NCBI GenBank assembly: GCA_025462865.1
Contig: JAOAPI010000045.1
Coordinates: 62,001 to 126,000, forward strand
Direction of reading: 5' to 3'
DNA: 64,000 nt
Source: Candidatus Sulfotelmatobacter sp.
Lineage (GTDB): Bacteria > Acidobacteriota > Terriglobia > Terriglobales > Acidobacteriaceae
In this document: in pieces, positions 19,682 through 28,974 of the stretch
How positions within the stretch are numbered: the first letter of the stretch is position 1
How the letters are laid out: every line of letters starts with the position of its first letter
Notes under the pieces: model-generated
What the model was told of the DNA's origin: nothing
The model's input: only the letters and a program-made list of their open reading frames with translations
Databases searched by the model: none
Translations under genes and position numbers: made by a program

Positions 19682-21268
19682 ATGGATGATCGCAAAAACG
19701 AACGTTTTGGGCGATACGAGATCCTGACCGAGTTGGGGCGGGGCGCCATGGGCATCGTCTACAAAGCCCGTGATCCCAAGATCAATCGCGTGGTCGCGGT
19801 AAAGACCTTTTCGCTCGTGAATCAACCTCCCGAAGAGGAACATGAATATCGGGAGCGTTTCTTTCGGGAAGCGGAAGCTGCAGGCCGTCTGTCCCATCCC
19901 GGAATCGTTACCGTCTTTGACGTAGGCGAGGAACCTGAAACCCGCGCTCCTTATATCGTGATGGAATTTGTTGCGGGACAGTCTCTCGACAAGCTGCTGC
20001 TGTCGCGAGAGGATCGGAAGTTGCCGGCAGATGCCGCACTTCAAATCACTTTGGAATTGGCGGAAGCTCTGGATTGCGCACATGGGCAAGGCGTGGTCCA
20101 TCGCGATCTCAAGCCTGCGAACATCCTGCTTACTGAGGATGGCCATGCCAAGATTGCCGACTTCGGCGTGGCTAAACTGAACCTTTCGACTTCCACTCTT
20201 GCGGGGCGCACACTGGGCACGCCGGCTTACATGTCGCCGGAACAGTTGAACGACGAACCGGTCGATGGCCGCTCCGATCTATTCTCGCTGGGCGTGATTC
20301 TGTACACTCTGTTGACCGGCTACAGGCCATTTCAGGGCAATAGCGCCCTTACTGTCGCGTTCAAAGTAGTGCATCGCGACCCGATCCCAGCCACAATTCT
20401 CGACACAGGGTTGCCACCCGGACTCGACTACATTATTTCGCGGGCCATCGCGAAAGATCCTTCCCAGCGCTATCAGCGCGGCATGGAAATAGTGCTGGAC
20501 ATTCAGGATTTAAGAGAAGGACGTGAGCCCTGGAGCAAGGCAAAACATCCTGATTCGACTTCAGGCGCAGCTCAAACACAAAATCAAAAGCCCACACCTT
20601 CGGCCCTCATCACGCAACTGACCGGCGGAACAAAACAGCAATTAAAGTCGCGTGCTTTATCTTCGGACCGGGAAGCAGCACGACACGTGCTGGACGCCAT
20701 GCGGAAAAAATCTTTCGCAGGCGCGCTGCTGCTTTTGGTCGGCCTTGTTATCTTTGCGATGCGCACGGGTCAATTTGTCTGGCCCCGGCAAGAGCTATCC
20801 CAGACCACGGCACTCACTCAGGGTCCCGCTCCGCCTCTTATTGCTGCGGACACGTCTCTCAAGGCGGCAGCTCCGCTCACCCCTAAGCGCAAGAAACGCA
20901 TCGTGCGAAGCAATCCCCCTTCGGCGACAGTGGCCGCCCTGAGCGCGCCCGCGATGCTGGAAATTGAGGTAGACCACAAATTCGCAGAGGCCCGAATGTC
21001 AATCTGGGTCGACGAGGAACTCACTTACACCCACCCTCTGCAAGGAACCGCCAAGAAACATCTGGTGGTGTTTCATCGCATTCAAGGACACGAATTTCAT
21101 GCCGTGCAGATTTCCCCGGGAAAGCATCTTCTGCGGGTTCAGGTGAGAGTTGGCGCGGGTGCCGACGAACAGTCTGGCACGGTGGAGGGAGAGTTTATCG
21201 GTGGGGCAGAGAAAATGTTGCTAATCCAGTTCAGCAAAATGGGCGAGATGAACTTGAGCCTTCAGTAG
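19682..21268 (+). CDS. Membrane-anchored Ser/Thr protein kinase (PknB type)
   Basis: A 528-residue Hanks-type kinase. The catalytic domain (about 9-270) has the Gly loop GRGAMGIVYKA, the VAVK lysine, HRDLKPANIL, DFGVAKL and GTPAYMSPEQ, so it should be active. A variable linker leads to one membrane segment at about residues 345-365 (GALLLLVGLVIFAM), and a ~160-residue extracytoplasmic C-terminus without PASTA repeats. I prefer the ATG at 19682, directly before the kinase fold, although its ribosome site is weak; GTG at 19631 would add 17 residues. The substrate is unknown and no cognate phosphatase lies next to it. Confidence 0.88.
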   Translation: MDDRKNERFGRYEILTELGRGAMGIVYKARDPKINRVVAVKTFSLVNQPPEEEHEYRERFFREAEAAGRLSHPGIVTVFDVGEEPETRAPYIVMEFVAGQSLDKLLLSREDRKLPADAALQITLELAEALDCAHGQGVVHRDLKPANILLTEDGHAKIADFGVAKLNLSTSTLAGRTLGTPAYMSPEQLNDEPVDGRSDLFSLGVILYTLLTGYRPFQGNSALTVAFKVVHRDPIPATILDTGLPPGLDYIISRAIAKDPSQRYQRGMEIVLDIQDLREGREPWSKAKHPDSTSGAAQTQNQKPTPSALITQLTGGTKQQLKSRALSSDREAARHVLDAMRKKSFAGALLLLVGLVIFAMRTGQFVWPRQELSQTTALTQGPAPPLIAADTSLKAAAPLTPKRKKRIVRSNPPSATVAALSAPAMLEIEVDHKFAEARMSIWVDEELTYTHPLQGTAKKHLVVFHRIQGHEFHAVQISPGKHLLRVQVRVGAGADEQSGTVEGEFIGGAEKMLLIQFSKMGEMNLSLQ

Positions 21269-21438
21269 CTCGATCCTACCGCATGGAACTCGCTTTTTGA
21301 TCTTTAACCTGCAACTCGTTCACTACCTGCTGCACGTTCGGAACAGTCGATACAATTTTGCCAACCTGGGAGCGCTTGGATTGCGAGTTAACTTCGCACG
21401 TCTCGATCCAATGTTGTATCTTCGTTTAGCCGGCCGGC

Positions 21439-22257
21439 TTATGCGGCTCGCCGATTGTCGTCCTTGCTTTGAAGCGCCTGCGCAATTGCGCTTAGGACTT
21501 TATCGTAGGAGGCAAGCATCTCATGTTGGCGGGGAGATTTGGTCCACCACAAGACCCGCAGCTTAAGAGCACCGGCTTCAACATCGGGCAGGTCGGTGAT
21601 GAGAGCTTCGGGGCCTGGATCCGCAAGTACTCCTTGCGCTTTTTTCACGGTCTCAACAATTCGAGATTTAGTTTCTTCCGAGTTCGCAATGCCTTTCAGG
21701 TTGAGCTCATATTCCCATCTACGGGTAGGGAGCGCTGTGTTGATGGTCACCGAGTGGGTGAATAAATCAGCATTTGGAATCACGATCCGTCTTCCGTCAT
21801 AAGTGTTGATCATGGTGGCTCGCGGTTGAATCTCTTCGACGACGCCTTCGAAATTGTCGAGCTTGATTTCATCACCGATGCGGAATGGCTCTGCCCAAAG
21901 CAGCAACAAGCCGGCGAGAAAATTCTGCAAGATATTCTGGAAGGCGAACCCAATGGCGACGCCACTGATTCCCAGGACCTTTATCAAATCTCCGGCTTGA
22001 AAAGAAGGAGCGACCACGGAAAAGGCGACCAGAAAGCCGAGCAGGACCGTTGCCGCCCCTATCAGCCGGGCGAACACCACGCCCAAGTTCGGGCGGTACT
22101 TGCGCGTGGATCTTTGAATCACGCGGCCAATGATGATGCTTAACAAGTAGAAGAGGAAAAATACAAAGACGCCCAAGATCAGCGAGGGCAGCCGCGCAAA
22201 GAAACCATCAACCATTTGGTGGGCGGATTCCCAAAACTTTGCGAAGTTTAGATGCAT
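21439..22257 (-). CDS. mscS: Small-conductance mechanosensitive channel
   Basis: A 272-residue MscS-family channel that opens on membrane stretch during hypo-osmotic shock. Three membrane helices lie in the first ~130 residues. The pore-lining TM3 has the Gly/Ala pattern (LGISGVAIGFAFQNILQNFLAG), followed by the beta domain (GDEIKLDNFEGVVEEIQPRATMI, here split at residue ~155) and PNADLFTHSV. The length is that of E. coli MscS. It stands alone and is convergent with the Ser/Thr kinase gene. Confidence 0.92.
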   Translation of the reverse strand: MHLNFAKFWESAHQMVDGFFARLPSLILGVFVFFLFYLLSIIIGRVIQRSTRKYRPNLGVVFARLIGAATVLLGFLVAFSVVAPSFQAGDLIKVLGISGVAIGFAFQNILQNFLAGLLLLWAEPFRIGDEIKLDNFEGVVEEIQPRATMINTYDGRRIVIPNADLFTHSVTINTALPTRRWEYELNLKGIANSEETKSRIVETVKKAQGVLADPGPEALITDLPDVEAGALKLRVLWWTKSPRQHEMLASYDKVLSAIAQALQSKDDNRRAA

Positions 22258-22338
22258 AAGTTAGCAATTATTAAGGCGGAGCATCGCCGGATCCTCCGCA
22301 CTCAAATTCAGTAAAACAACCGCCGTTTTTCCCGCAAT

Positions 22339-23508
22339 TTATTGTTTGCCTTTTGGTGGCCTGGCTCCGCTCTGACTGGGAGGCTGCTGCCTCTGTTGCA
22401 TTTGTTGTTGTTGGGACTGGTGCCTCTGCTGCAGCTGTTGAGTCTGTTGCTGGTGTCTCTGTTCCAACTGTTGTGTTCTGGCCCCAGCATCTCTTTGCTG
22501 CCTCATGCGCTGGTGGTCCTGCTCCTGCCGCTGCTGCAGCTTCTGCCGTTCCTTGTCCTGCTGCGCGCTCAACTTTTCCTGCTGCCTCTGGTATTTCTGG
22601 TCGAGCCTCGGATTGCCAGTGTTCGGCGCAGACGGACGCCCGGCCGGAGGGAGATCTCTCACATGCACATTATTGGCAGGCCGGGAATTATTATTCCCCG
22701 AAAGATTTGCGGGTTCATTGCGGGGCTGTGCCGCTCTGCCGCGATTGGCCGGCGGGTGATAGGGAGCTCCCGCTTGACGGGCGGGCACTGCAGACCGATC
22801 ATTAAGTGCTCCCGGCTTTGGTGTCGCGGCTATGGGTGGCCGTCCTTGGTTCACGGACGCCCGTAGTTGCGGGTTAGTTCTGGCCACCTGAATATGCTGA
22901 ATTTGAGGCGGCACTGGTGGCAGATGTCGTGCGTGCGCCGCCGCTTCCTCTTGGGGCGTGGGTCGGGCATTGACGCCTCCGTTGCCACCGTTGTAACTGA
23001 CGCGGGTCGTCCGGTTTTCATTGACAACTCTGCTCTCGTAAACATTGTGAACGACGGTGACGTTGACATTATTTACCGCACGGTTATAGAAAAACCGCCC
23101 ATTTTCCCAACGTCCGCCTTCGTAACCTCGGCCGAAATAGCCAAATCCGTAATCGATGCCGCCATAAAAACCTACCGTCGGCCCCCAGAAGCCCTCGTGG
23201 AAAACATATGCTTCACCGCCCCAACCCCACCAGGGCGGGGTCCATAGGAAGCCAACTTCGGGAGCCAGCACCCATGTCCCAGGCACCCAGTAATAATCCT
23301 CGGCATCGTCATCCCAAGCCCAGAAGCCCGGCGTCCAGATGTAGCCCTCGCCTGGGCACAACGGTTGCTCGTACACAGGGAGCGCCGGAGGCTCGAAGGT
23401 AATCGCGACTCTAAACTGCCCCAGCGACGCCGCAGACATCGCAAGAATCAGCAGGGCAAGTGATAGTGAATAACGAACTGCCGAATGGAGGGAGAAAATG
23501 ATAGGCAC
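22339..23508 (-). CDS. Exported YXWXP-repeat protein with Gln-rich coiled-coil tail
   Basis: A 389-residue exported protein. I chose the GTG at 23508, preceded by GAGGAAA, because it places a normal signal peptide at the N-terminus (ending near SLGQ). Residues ~50-130 contain aromatic repeats of the YXWXPG type (GYIWTPGFWAWDDD, DYYWVPGTWVLAP, GFLWTPPWWGW). A Gly/Asn-rich region follows, and the last ~90 residues are dominated by Gln, Arg and Lys (QQRQEQDHQRMRQQ), predicted coiled coil or disordered. YXWXP proteins are common, uncharacterised envelope proteins of Acidobacteria and Proteobacteria. Upstream in-frame codons to 23640 lack a signal-peptide-compatible start. Confidence 0.72.
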   Translation of the reverse strand: MPIIFSLHSAVRYSLSLALLILAMSAASLGQFRVAITFEPPALPVYEQPLCPGEGYIWTPGFWAWDDDAEDYYWVPGTWVLAPEVGFLWTPPWWGWGGEAYVFHEGFWGPTVGFYGGIDYGFGYFGRGYEGGRWENGRFFYNRAVNNVNVTVVHNVYESRVVNENRTTRVSYNGGNGGVNARPTPQEEAAAHARHLPPVPPQIQHIQVARTNPQLRASVNQGRPPIAATPKPGALNDRSAVPARQAGAPYHPPANRGRAAQPRNEPANLSGNNNSRPANNVHVRDLPPAGRPSAPNTGNPRLDQKYQRQQEKLSAQQDKERQKLQQRQEQDHQRMRQQRDAGARTQQLEQRHQQQTQQLQQRHQSQQQQMQQRQQPPSQSGARPPKGKQ

Positions 23509-23924
23509 GTCGTTTCCTCGTTCCCCCTGACTTACATTGCCCAAGAGGGCTCTGGTACGTCCGGGTTGGGATCGAAATAAGCGGTAACTGACGCGATCGA
23601 CTTCACTGCATTCAAAATGAGCCGCAAATAACGAAGACACATTCCTGACTGACGCTTCTTCAGGAGCGCATGGTTAGATGTCGTTTAAAGGCGAGAGGTA
23701 GCCTGTCTAGCTACCCGGGACTGCGGCCTGTTACACAGAGACGGGCCCGACTGCGTCGAGTTCTACATACGGTGAGCATCCGAATACAGGTTTTGCCCTA
23801 TTTGCCAAGCGGGGAGATGCAATCAAAATGTGTATTACATCGAACGTAGGCAGAATCGAACGTGATTTGCGAACTTGCTCGCTTCCCGGGTGCGAGAGTC
23901 CACTAAGAAAGAAATCTGGCCAGA
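23509..23924. other. Intergenic region with a candidate structured RNA leader
   Basis: About 416 bases between the YXWXP gene (leftward) and the small PEP-CTERM-like gene (rightward). There is no supportable gene. It contains two strong hairpins at 23697-23747, described separately. Confidence 0.4.
23697..23747 (+). ncRNA. Candidate structured RNA element (two adjacent hairpins)
   Basis: Two adjacent stems: GGTAGC/GCTACC with a 7-base loop (23697-23715), and GGCCTG/CGGGCC with an 11-base loop (23725-23747, one G-U pair). They lie ~180 bases before the PEP-CTERM-like gene. I could not match them to a known riboswitch; the c-di-GMP-I conserved core is absent. They could be a leader element, part of a small RNA, or chance. 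Confidence 0.3.
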
Positions 23925-24272
23925 ATGCACGTCAAGAAGTGGATTGCCCCTGCAATAATGTTATTGGCTGCAAGTCTCCCATCTCCTGGAAACAGCGACA
24001 CCTCGATACCGCAAGGTAATGCATTCATCGCCCGCCAGTCAGCGGCGAAACTGGGAGAATGCTTACTATTCCGAAGCACGCTGCAGGATGGGCGGCGAAA
24101 CAGCACGGGCTCGCTGCTGGCGCAGCGGGACACATCTCGCGCTGCTGAAATCCCCTTGGAGCAGGATCGACCGTCACCATTGCCCGAGCCCGGCAGTGGA
24201 GTCTTGATGAGTATGGGTCTGTTTGCGCTAATTTACCTGGGCCGCGCCCGGATTCTTATCCGCCAAAATTAA
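23925..24272 (+). CDS. Small exported protein with PEP-CTERM-like sorting tail
   Basis: A 115-residue protein. The N-terminus is a signal peptide (KK, then a hydrophobic stretch to about residue 20). The C-terminus has Pro87-Glu88-Pro89, then a hydrophobic segment and a basic end (GRAR...R), the layout of a PEP-CTERM signal recognised by exosortase. In between is a polar region with a single Cys46. The ribosome site is weak. No exosortase gene is in the window. It is convergent with the next gene, 20 bases away. The identification rests on the tail pattern only. Confidence 0.55.
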   Translation: MHVKKWIAPAIMLLAASLPSPGNSDTSIPQGNAFIARQSAAKLGECLLFRSTLQDGRRNSTGSLLAQRDTSRAAEIPLEQDRPSPLPEPGSGVLMSMGLFALIYLGRARILIRQN

Positions 24273-24292
24273 TCGAAGTCTGCAACACACCT

Positions 24293-24820
24293 CTAAGCTG
24301 CGGCTGCGGCATTCATTATTGTTTCTTCCACAGTGTTTGTTTCGCGGGCTCCAGTATGGCGCAACACCTCGCGGGCCCAGAGCGTCTTGGCGCTCTCTGC
24401 GCATGACACATAAACCAGAACTCCGAGCTGACCCAATTGGTCCTCGAACCGTGTGGCTTCTTGTTCTGAAAAACCAAGCCCTACCAGAGTCCTCGCATTG
24501 CCGCACAGAGCGGGAGCTTCGCGAGCCACCATCAGAGCGTGCAGGAATACGCGCGACCGAATAAAGAAGCCAACCGTAGGAATCAAAACCGCCCCGAAGG
24601 CTGAAAGCCAGCCAATCATTCCGGCGCTGGCCGCGGTATCTTCCCGGTCAGTACTGAATAGGCTGGCGTCGCGAATGATCGAAGCAATGGGATGTGTAGG
24701 GGACAGCATCATACAAATATCTTCGTTCTCAAAGCCAGCTTGGTTTAGATTGCGAACGATGTCGGTTAGAACAACTTCTTGGGGATAGATCCCGTAGGCG
24801 GCTGCTGTGGTTACTGCCAT
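24293..24820 (-). CDS. Hypothetical protein with central hydrophobic segment
   Basis: A 175-residue protein whose exact family I do not recognise. The N-terminal half (VVLTDIVRNLNQAGFENEDICMMLS, here split near residue 30) reads like the alpha/beta start of YflT or DUF1269-type general stress proteins. The middle has one or two hydrophobic segments (GMIGWLSAFGAVLIPTVGFFI, about 68-88). The C-terminal half (GFSEQEATRFEDQLGQLGVLVYVSC) again resembles an alpha/beta sensor-like element. GGAG lies upstream of the ATG at 24820. A stress-related membrane-associated role is possible but unproven. Confidence 0.6.
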   Translation of the reverse strand: MAVTTAAAYGIYPQEVVLTDIVRNLNQAGFENEDICMMLSPTHPIASIIRDASLFSTDREDTAASAGMIGWLSAFGAVLIPTVGFFIRSRVFLHALMVAREAPALCGNARTLVGLGFSEQEATRFEDQLGQLGVLVYVSCAESAKTLWAREVLRHTGARETNTVEETIMNAAAAA

Positions 24821-25185
24821 GGCGCTTACTCCGATTTTAATGATTTAGTGCTCGGGTTGCGTGGGATTAATGAGCGAGGGCTCCCCCTCGAATACTCACA
24901 GTTGGGCTCGGTTCAGGGCACCGGGCGGTTGGCTATTACTCGGGAACAATAGAACGCTACACACTTACGCCGCAAATAAAACTCGGGTAAACAATGTAGT
25001 TTGAAAGTTATTTCTTGAGATTGTCACAGGGAGGTAACAGGCAAGAGTTTCCTGGTTACCGGCGTAAAGTTCTTGGCTGGCACCCAAGCCTCCGCTCAAA
25101 AGGATTGTTTGCAAGCCTCTCCTGCCCAGACGTTTGGCAGGGTTGTTGCAACTGAACCTTAGTACCAAATCGGACAGGAGAATTT
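24821..25185. other. Divergent intergenic region
   Basis: About 365 bases without a supportable gene. There is an imperfect hairpin near 25032-25061 (GGTAAC ... GGTTACC with one bulge). Otherwise I see nothing. Confidence 0.4.
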
Positions 25186-25221
25186 TCGGAGGTGCCGTAT
25201 GAATCGGAGGTGCCGTATGAA
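25186..25221 (+). repeat. Tandem 18-bp duplication of ribosome site plus start codon
   Basis: The 18-mer TCGGAGGTGCCGTATGAA occurs twice back to back (25186-25203 and 25204-25221). Each copy has a GGAGGTG Shine-Dalgarno and an ATG (25199 and 25217). Because 18 is a multiple of three, both ATGs are in the same frame. Confidence 0.97.
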
Positions 25222-25615
25222 ACAGGTTCTTCAACATTTCTCTTTGGCCGCAGCTGTGACGCTTCTGGTTGTGGTTATAGGGCCCTCAATCCAGGCTCAA
25301 CAAGCGGATCAAGACCCTTCTCCCAATGCTACGGAGAAGACGAACCCCGCCGTTCCGCAGGCGCAACAGCAACCGAATGAAGCCCAAATGCCAGCCTCTG
25401 GCGAGGCCACCACACGCGACGCCAAGGTGTTCACCGGCCGCGTTGTCCAAGAGGATGGCCAAATCGTTCTGAAAGATCCGGTCACGAAAGTCAGCTACAA
25501 ACTCGATGACCCGGCAAAAGCCAAACAGTATATGGGCAAACAAGTGAAGGCGACCGGCAAATTGGATCTGAACACCAACACGATCCAGCTAGACCATATC
25601 GAACCAGTTTCGTAG
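25199..25615 (+). CDS. Exported small beta-domain protein (DUF5818-like)
   Basis: An exported protein of 138 residues from the first ATG (25199) or 132 from the second (25217). Both starts carry an identical ribosome site because of an 18-bp tandem duplication. The shorter form begins with a conventional signal peptide (MKQVLQHFSLAAAV... ending near IQAQ). After a Gln/Pro/Asn-rich linker (~35-75), residues ~78-138 form a small beta domain (FTGRVVQEDGQIVLKDP; GKQVKATGKLDLNTNTIQLD) that resembles DUF5818/OB-like domains common in Acidobacteria. The function is unknown. Confidence 0.7.
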   Translation: MNRRCRMKQVLQHFSLAAAVTLLVVVIGPSIQAQQADQDPSPNATEKTNPAVPQAQQQPNEAQMPASGEATTRDAKVFTGRVVQEDGQIVLKDPVTKVSYKLDDPAKAKQYMGKQVKATGKLDLNTNTIQLDHIEPVS

Positions 25616-25852
25616 TGTAGTCCCGCTTTTTGCCAGTCGGCCAATCCAGGTCGCAAAGCACGTCCGATCCAGTCCTTCGCCCATTCTTGAATCCCTCTTT
25701 CCTTTGAGCGGTGCAGCCTCAATCCAGATATCCTTGGCATGTTTGCCTGGGGCCTTGTACCATCCTTCAGGCTCGTCGCGTCAATTCGTGAAAGGCGGAC
25801 GTGTTTGTATTCGCCACAACGTGGCTAACTGGGGAAAAAAGAGAAGAGGAAC

Positions 25853-26977
25853 ATGGTTTCGAAAACAGCTAAACGGTTATTTGCAATTATCGTCGTTCTG
25901 ATGATGCTTACCGCAACTCTATCGGCGAAGACTCGGATCGAAAAGAGAGCCTTCGGGCACGCGCCTGAGGGAACGGCCGTCGAACTCTATTCACTGAAGG
26001 ACGGCAAGATTGAAGTCGGCATCATGACCTACGGTGGAATAGTTGTATCGCTGCGGGTACCGGATCGAAACGGAAAGCTCGACGATGTGGTTCTTGGTTG
26101 CGACTCGGTTGAGAAATATGTGGCGCAGACAGCACATTTCGGAGGCATCATCGGCCGCTATGCGAACCGCATCGCTCACGGCACCTTCCAGCTCGACGGA
26201 CACACGTATCACATCCCTAAAAATGATGGCGATAATGCTCTTCACGGTGGCCTCGTCGGTTTCGACAAGGTAGTCTGGCGGGCAAAAGAGATTCCGGACG
26301 GAGTGGAACTCACCCATTTGAGCAAGGATGGAGACCAAGGTTTCCCGGGAACGCTCACGACACAGGTGCGGTACACCGTGAACGGCGGTGCTTTGCGCAT
26401 CGATTATTCCGCGACCACCGACAAGCACACGGTGCTGAACCTGACCAACCATTCCTACTTCAATCTGGCTGGGCAGGGGAATGGCGAGATTCTCGGCACA
26501 ATGCTAAAGATTGACGCGTCCCGCATGACTCCCGTGGATGCGACGCTGATTCCAACTGGCGAACTCAAATCAGTGGAAGGAACGCCCTTCGATTTTCAGA
26601 AGCAGCATGCGATTGGAGAGCGCATCAATGCGGACGATCCACAATTGCGCCTCGGGCACGGCTACGACCACAATTTTGTCCTGGATCATTCCGAAGGCCA
26701 GTTGTCTGAAGCGGCCGAAGCGTATGAGCCGACTACCGGCCGGATTCTCCACGTGCTAACTACCGAACCTGGTGTGCAGCTCTACACCGGAAATTTTCTC
26801 GACGGCTCAATCACCGGAAAAGAAGGGCGCGTTTATAAGGCGCGCTACGCATTTTGTCTCGAGACTCAGCACTTTCCCGATTCTCCAAACCATCCCCAGT
26901 TTCCTTCGACGGAGTTGAAGCCGGGGCAGAAATTTCACAGCGTGACTGTGTACGAGTTCAGTACCAGGTCGCGCTAA
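25853..26977 (+). CDS. galM: Aldose 1-epimerase, exported
   Basis: Interconverts alpha and beta anomers of aldoses such as galactose and glucose. A 374-residue GalM-family protein. Recognisable elements are GGIIGRYANRIAHG, the substrate region NALHGG, catalytic His in NHSYFNL, GYDHNFVL and the C-terminal TTEPGVQLYTGNF. It has an N-terminal signal peptide (hydrophobic stretch about 8-25), so it probably works in the periplasm, unlike cytosolic E. coli GalM; this is common in Acidobacteria and Bacteroidetes. Its stop codon overlaps the stop of the convergent peptidase gene by four bases (26974-26977). Confidence 0.93.
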   Translation: MVSKTAKRLFAIIVVLMMLTATLSAKTRIEKRAFGHAPEGTAVELYSLKDGKIEVGIMTYGGIVVSLRVPDRNGKLDDVVLGCDSVEKYVAQTAHFGGIIGRYANRIAHGTFQLDGHTYHIPKNDGDNALHGGLVGFDKVVWRAKEIPDGVELTHLSKDGDQGFPGTLTTQVRYTVNGGALRIDYSATTDKHTVLNLTNHSYFNLAGQGNGEILGTMLKIDASRMTPVDATLIPTGELKSVEGTPFDFQKQHAIGERINADDPQLRLGHGYDHNFVLDHSEGQLSEAAEAYEPTTGRILHVLTTEPGVQLYTGNFLDGSITGKEGRVYKARYAFCLETQHFPDSPNHPQFPSTELKPGQKFHSVTVYEFSTRSR

Positions 26978-28974
26978 CGCGCTTTAGCGAACCATTCTTC
27001 GAACCACTCCAGAGAGCGCAGGGTATAGTCCCGAGCGTCGGCGGGCTTCATGATTGCGTGGCCTTCGTTGGGATAGACCACCAACTTGGTCGCAACATGG
27101 AGAGCTTTGAGAGCATGCCACCACTCCACTGACTGCTCCATCGGAACCTCGCCATCGCGGTCGCCCACCAGGAGCAGGGTGGGCGTCTTCACTGCTTTCA
27201 CAAAATGGATTGGATCGCTTTTGGCATAGACCGCCGGATCGTCATACACGGACGCGCCGAAAAACGGGATCATCCATTCATCGATATCGTTGAGGCCGTA
27301 GTAGCTCACCCAATTGGAAAGGCCTGCGCCTGCAACCGCAGCCGCGAAGCGCTGGGTCTGAGTTTCCGCCCACATGGTCATATACCCACCATAGCTATGT
27401 CCGCGGATGCCAATCCGCTTGCTGTCGATCGCATACTGCTTTGAAAGCGCATCCACTCCGGCCATGATGTCGCGGTAATCCCCGCCGCCGAAATCTTTTA
27501 CATTGCCCTGCGTGAATGCTTCTCCTTGTCCATAACTGCCGCGGGGATTTGGGCAGAGAGCAAAATATCCCATCGCGGATTCCGGACCCATGGTGCGCTC
27601 GTCCCAGCGCGACATGCAGGCAGCGGATGGACCTCCGTGAACATTGACAATGAGAGGATACGTTTTGCCCGGAGCGAAATCTTTGGGCAGCATCAGCCAG
27701 CCTTGCACTCGGGTGGCGCCGTTCATCCAATTCACATTGCGCATCTCGCCCCATGCCGGTTTGATTTCATCATTAAGTCTTGTCACCTGTATCCATTTAC
27801 CGATCGGACCAAACCATACTTCGGGCGGAGCACTAGGCGATTGCCGCACGACCGCAGTAATTAAAGCCTGACCTGCGGGAGACCTCGCGATAGTCCAGGA
27901 ATAGCCTTCTGGAGCGGCCGACTCTTCACCGGTCCACAGAGTCTTGGGATTACCCCCCTTAATATTGACGCTGCCAAAACTGGAATTTCCGTCGCTGTTT
28001 TGAGCGAACGTAATGATGTCCGTAGCGGTCCATGCAAGTGCGGATGGAGATGACTTGATGCCGGGAGTCAGGTTTCGTGCGACGCCCCCAGTCATCGGCA
28101 CAATATGCACGTCACCGCCCGTCGAGCCCTCATCGCTCATCAAACCTTCAATGAATGCGACATTCTTTCCATCCGGGGAGACGCGTGGCTCAGCAATCTG
28201 TAACTTGGGCTTGTAAGTCTCTCGCATCTCTCCAGTTTTTGCAGCGACTGAATAAAGTCGCGCGATGTACCAGTTGGCATCGCCGGCGCCCTGCGCTGCG
28301 GTCGCCGCGAAACCTTGTCCATCAGGGGTCCAACTGTATTCGTAGACATACATGTTGGCGGGAGTGATCTGCGCTAAATGATCCGTCTGCAAATCAATAA
28401 TTCCAATCCGTTGCTCGTACACCTTTTCGTCGATGACTCCGGCAAGTGGCGTCATGGGTTCAAGTGGGCCGGCAATGCGTGGAATGCCCTCAATCGATAG
28501 GATGGCAAGCCTTGTTCCATCAGGAGAGAAGCGCGGCGATTGAACATAGCCTTTCACTTCGGCATGCTTCACAGGAGCGCTGCCGTCGATTGCCGCAATC
28601 CAGATCTGGGCGGCCGGAGCGTCACCCGGAAGGTCGGCAATGAAGGCGATGCGTTTACTGTCCGCTGACCACGCCACATCGCGCAGTTCCAGTTTGCCTT
28701 CTACCGCAATTGCGCGGGGAGAGCCGCCCGCGACGGTCGCCACTGCCAATTCCTCTTTCACGACGTATGCCACCTGAGTTGCATCGGGTGACAGCTCTAC
28801 CTGGCTGATTCTCTTAGCGTGCGGCATGGAGTCAAGCACGGTCGCAGCGCGGGATGGTGCGGCGGTCTGGTCTTGCGCGAACAGTGGAGTACAGATAAGC
28901 AGTAATGGGAGAACAGAGGCGGATACGTAAACCAACGCCGAAAATGCGAAGCCTGAATTCAATCGTGCGTTCAT
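26974..28974 (-). CDS. Exported S9 prolyl-oligopeptidase-family peptidase
   Basis: A 666-residue secreted serine peptidase. It has a signal peptide, then a TolB/WD40-like propeller (about 45-400) with repeated SPDGT/SPDGK turns. A C-terminal alpha/beta-hydrolase has the nucleophile in RGHSYGGYMTMW, the Asp in LLLVGDRDGEVP and the His in PNEGHAIM. It likely cleaves oligopeptides (acylaminoacyl- or dipeptidyl-peptidase type). I chose the ATG at 28974 because it gives a clean signal peptide, but there is no good ribosome site. A GTG at 29058 overlaps the previous gene's stop (GTGA) and could be a coupled start adding 28 residues. Confidence 0.9.
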   Translation of the reverse strand: MNARLNSGFAFSALVYVSASVLPLLLICTPLFAQDQTAAPSRAATVLDSMPHAKRISQVELSPDATQVAYVVKEELAVATVAGGSPRAIAVEGKLELRDVAWSADSKRIAFIADLPGDAPAAQIWIAAIDGSAPVKHAEVKGYVQSPRFSPDGTRLAILSIEGIPRIAGPLEPMTPLAGVIDEKVYEQRIGIIDLQTDHLAQITPANMYVYEYSWTPDGQGFAATAAQGAGDANWYIARLYSVAAKTGEMRETYKPKLQIAEPRVSPDGKNVAFIEGLMSDEGSTGGDVHIVPMTGGVARNLTPGIKSSPSALAWTATDIITFAQNSDGNSSFGSVNIKGGNPKTLWTGEESAAPEGYSWTIARSPAGQALITAVVRQSPSAPPEVWFGPIGKWIQVTRLNDEIKPAWGEMRNVNWMNGATRVQGWLMLPKDFAPGKTYPLIVNVHGGPSAACMSRWDERTMGPESAMGYFALCPNPRGSYGQGEAFTQGNVKDFGGGDYRDIMAGVDALSKQYAIDSKRIGIRGHSYGGYMTMWAETQTQRFAAAVAGAGLSNWVSYYGLNDIDEWMIPFFGASVYDDPAVYAKSDPIHFVKAVKTPTLLLVGDRDGEVPMEQSVEWWHALKALHVATKLVVYPNEGHAIMKPADARDYTLRSLEWFEEWFAKAR

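Noticed and set aside
23697-23747. c-di-GMP-I (GEMM) riboswitch
   Set aside because: The conserved core and tetraloop-receptor signatures of that class are absent; only generic hairpins remain.
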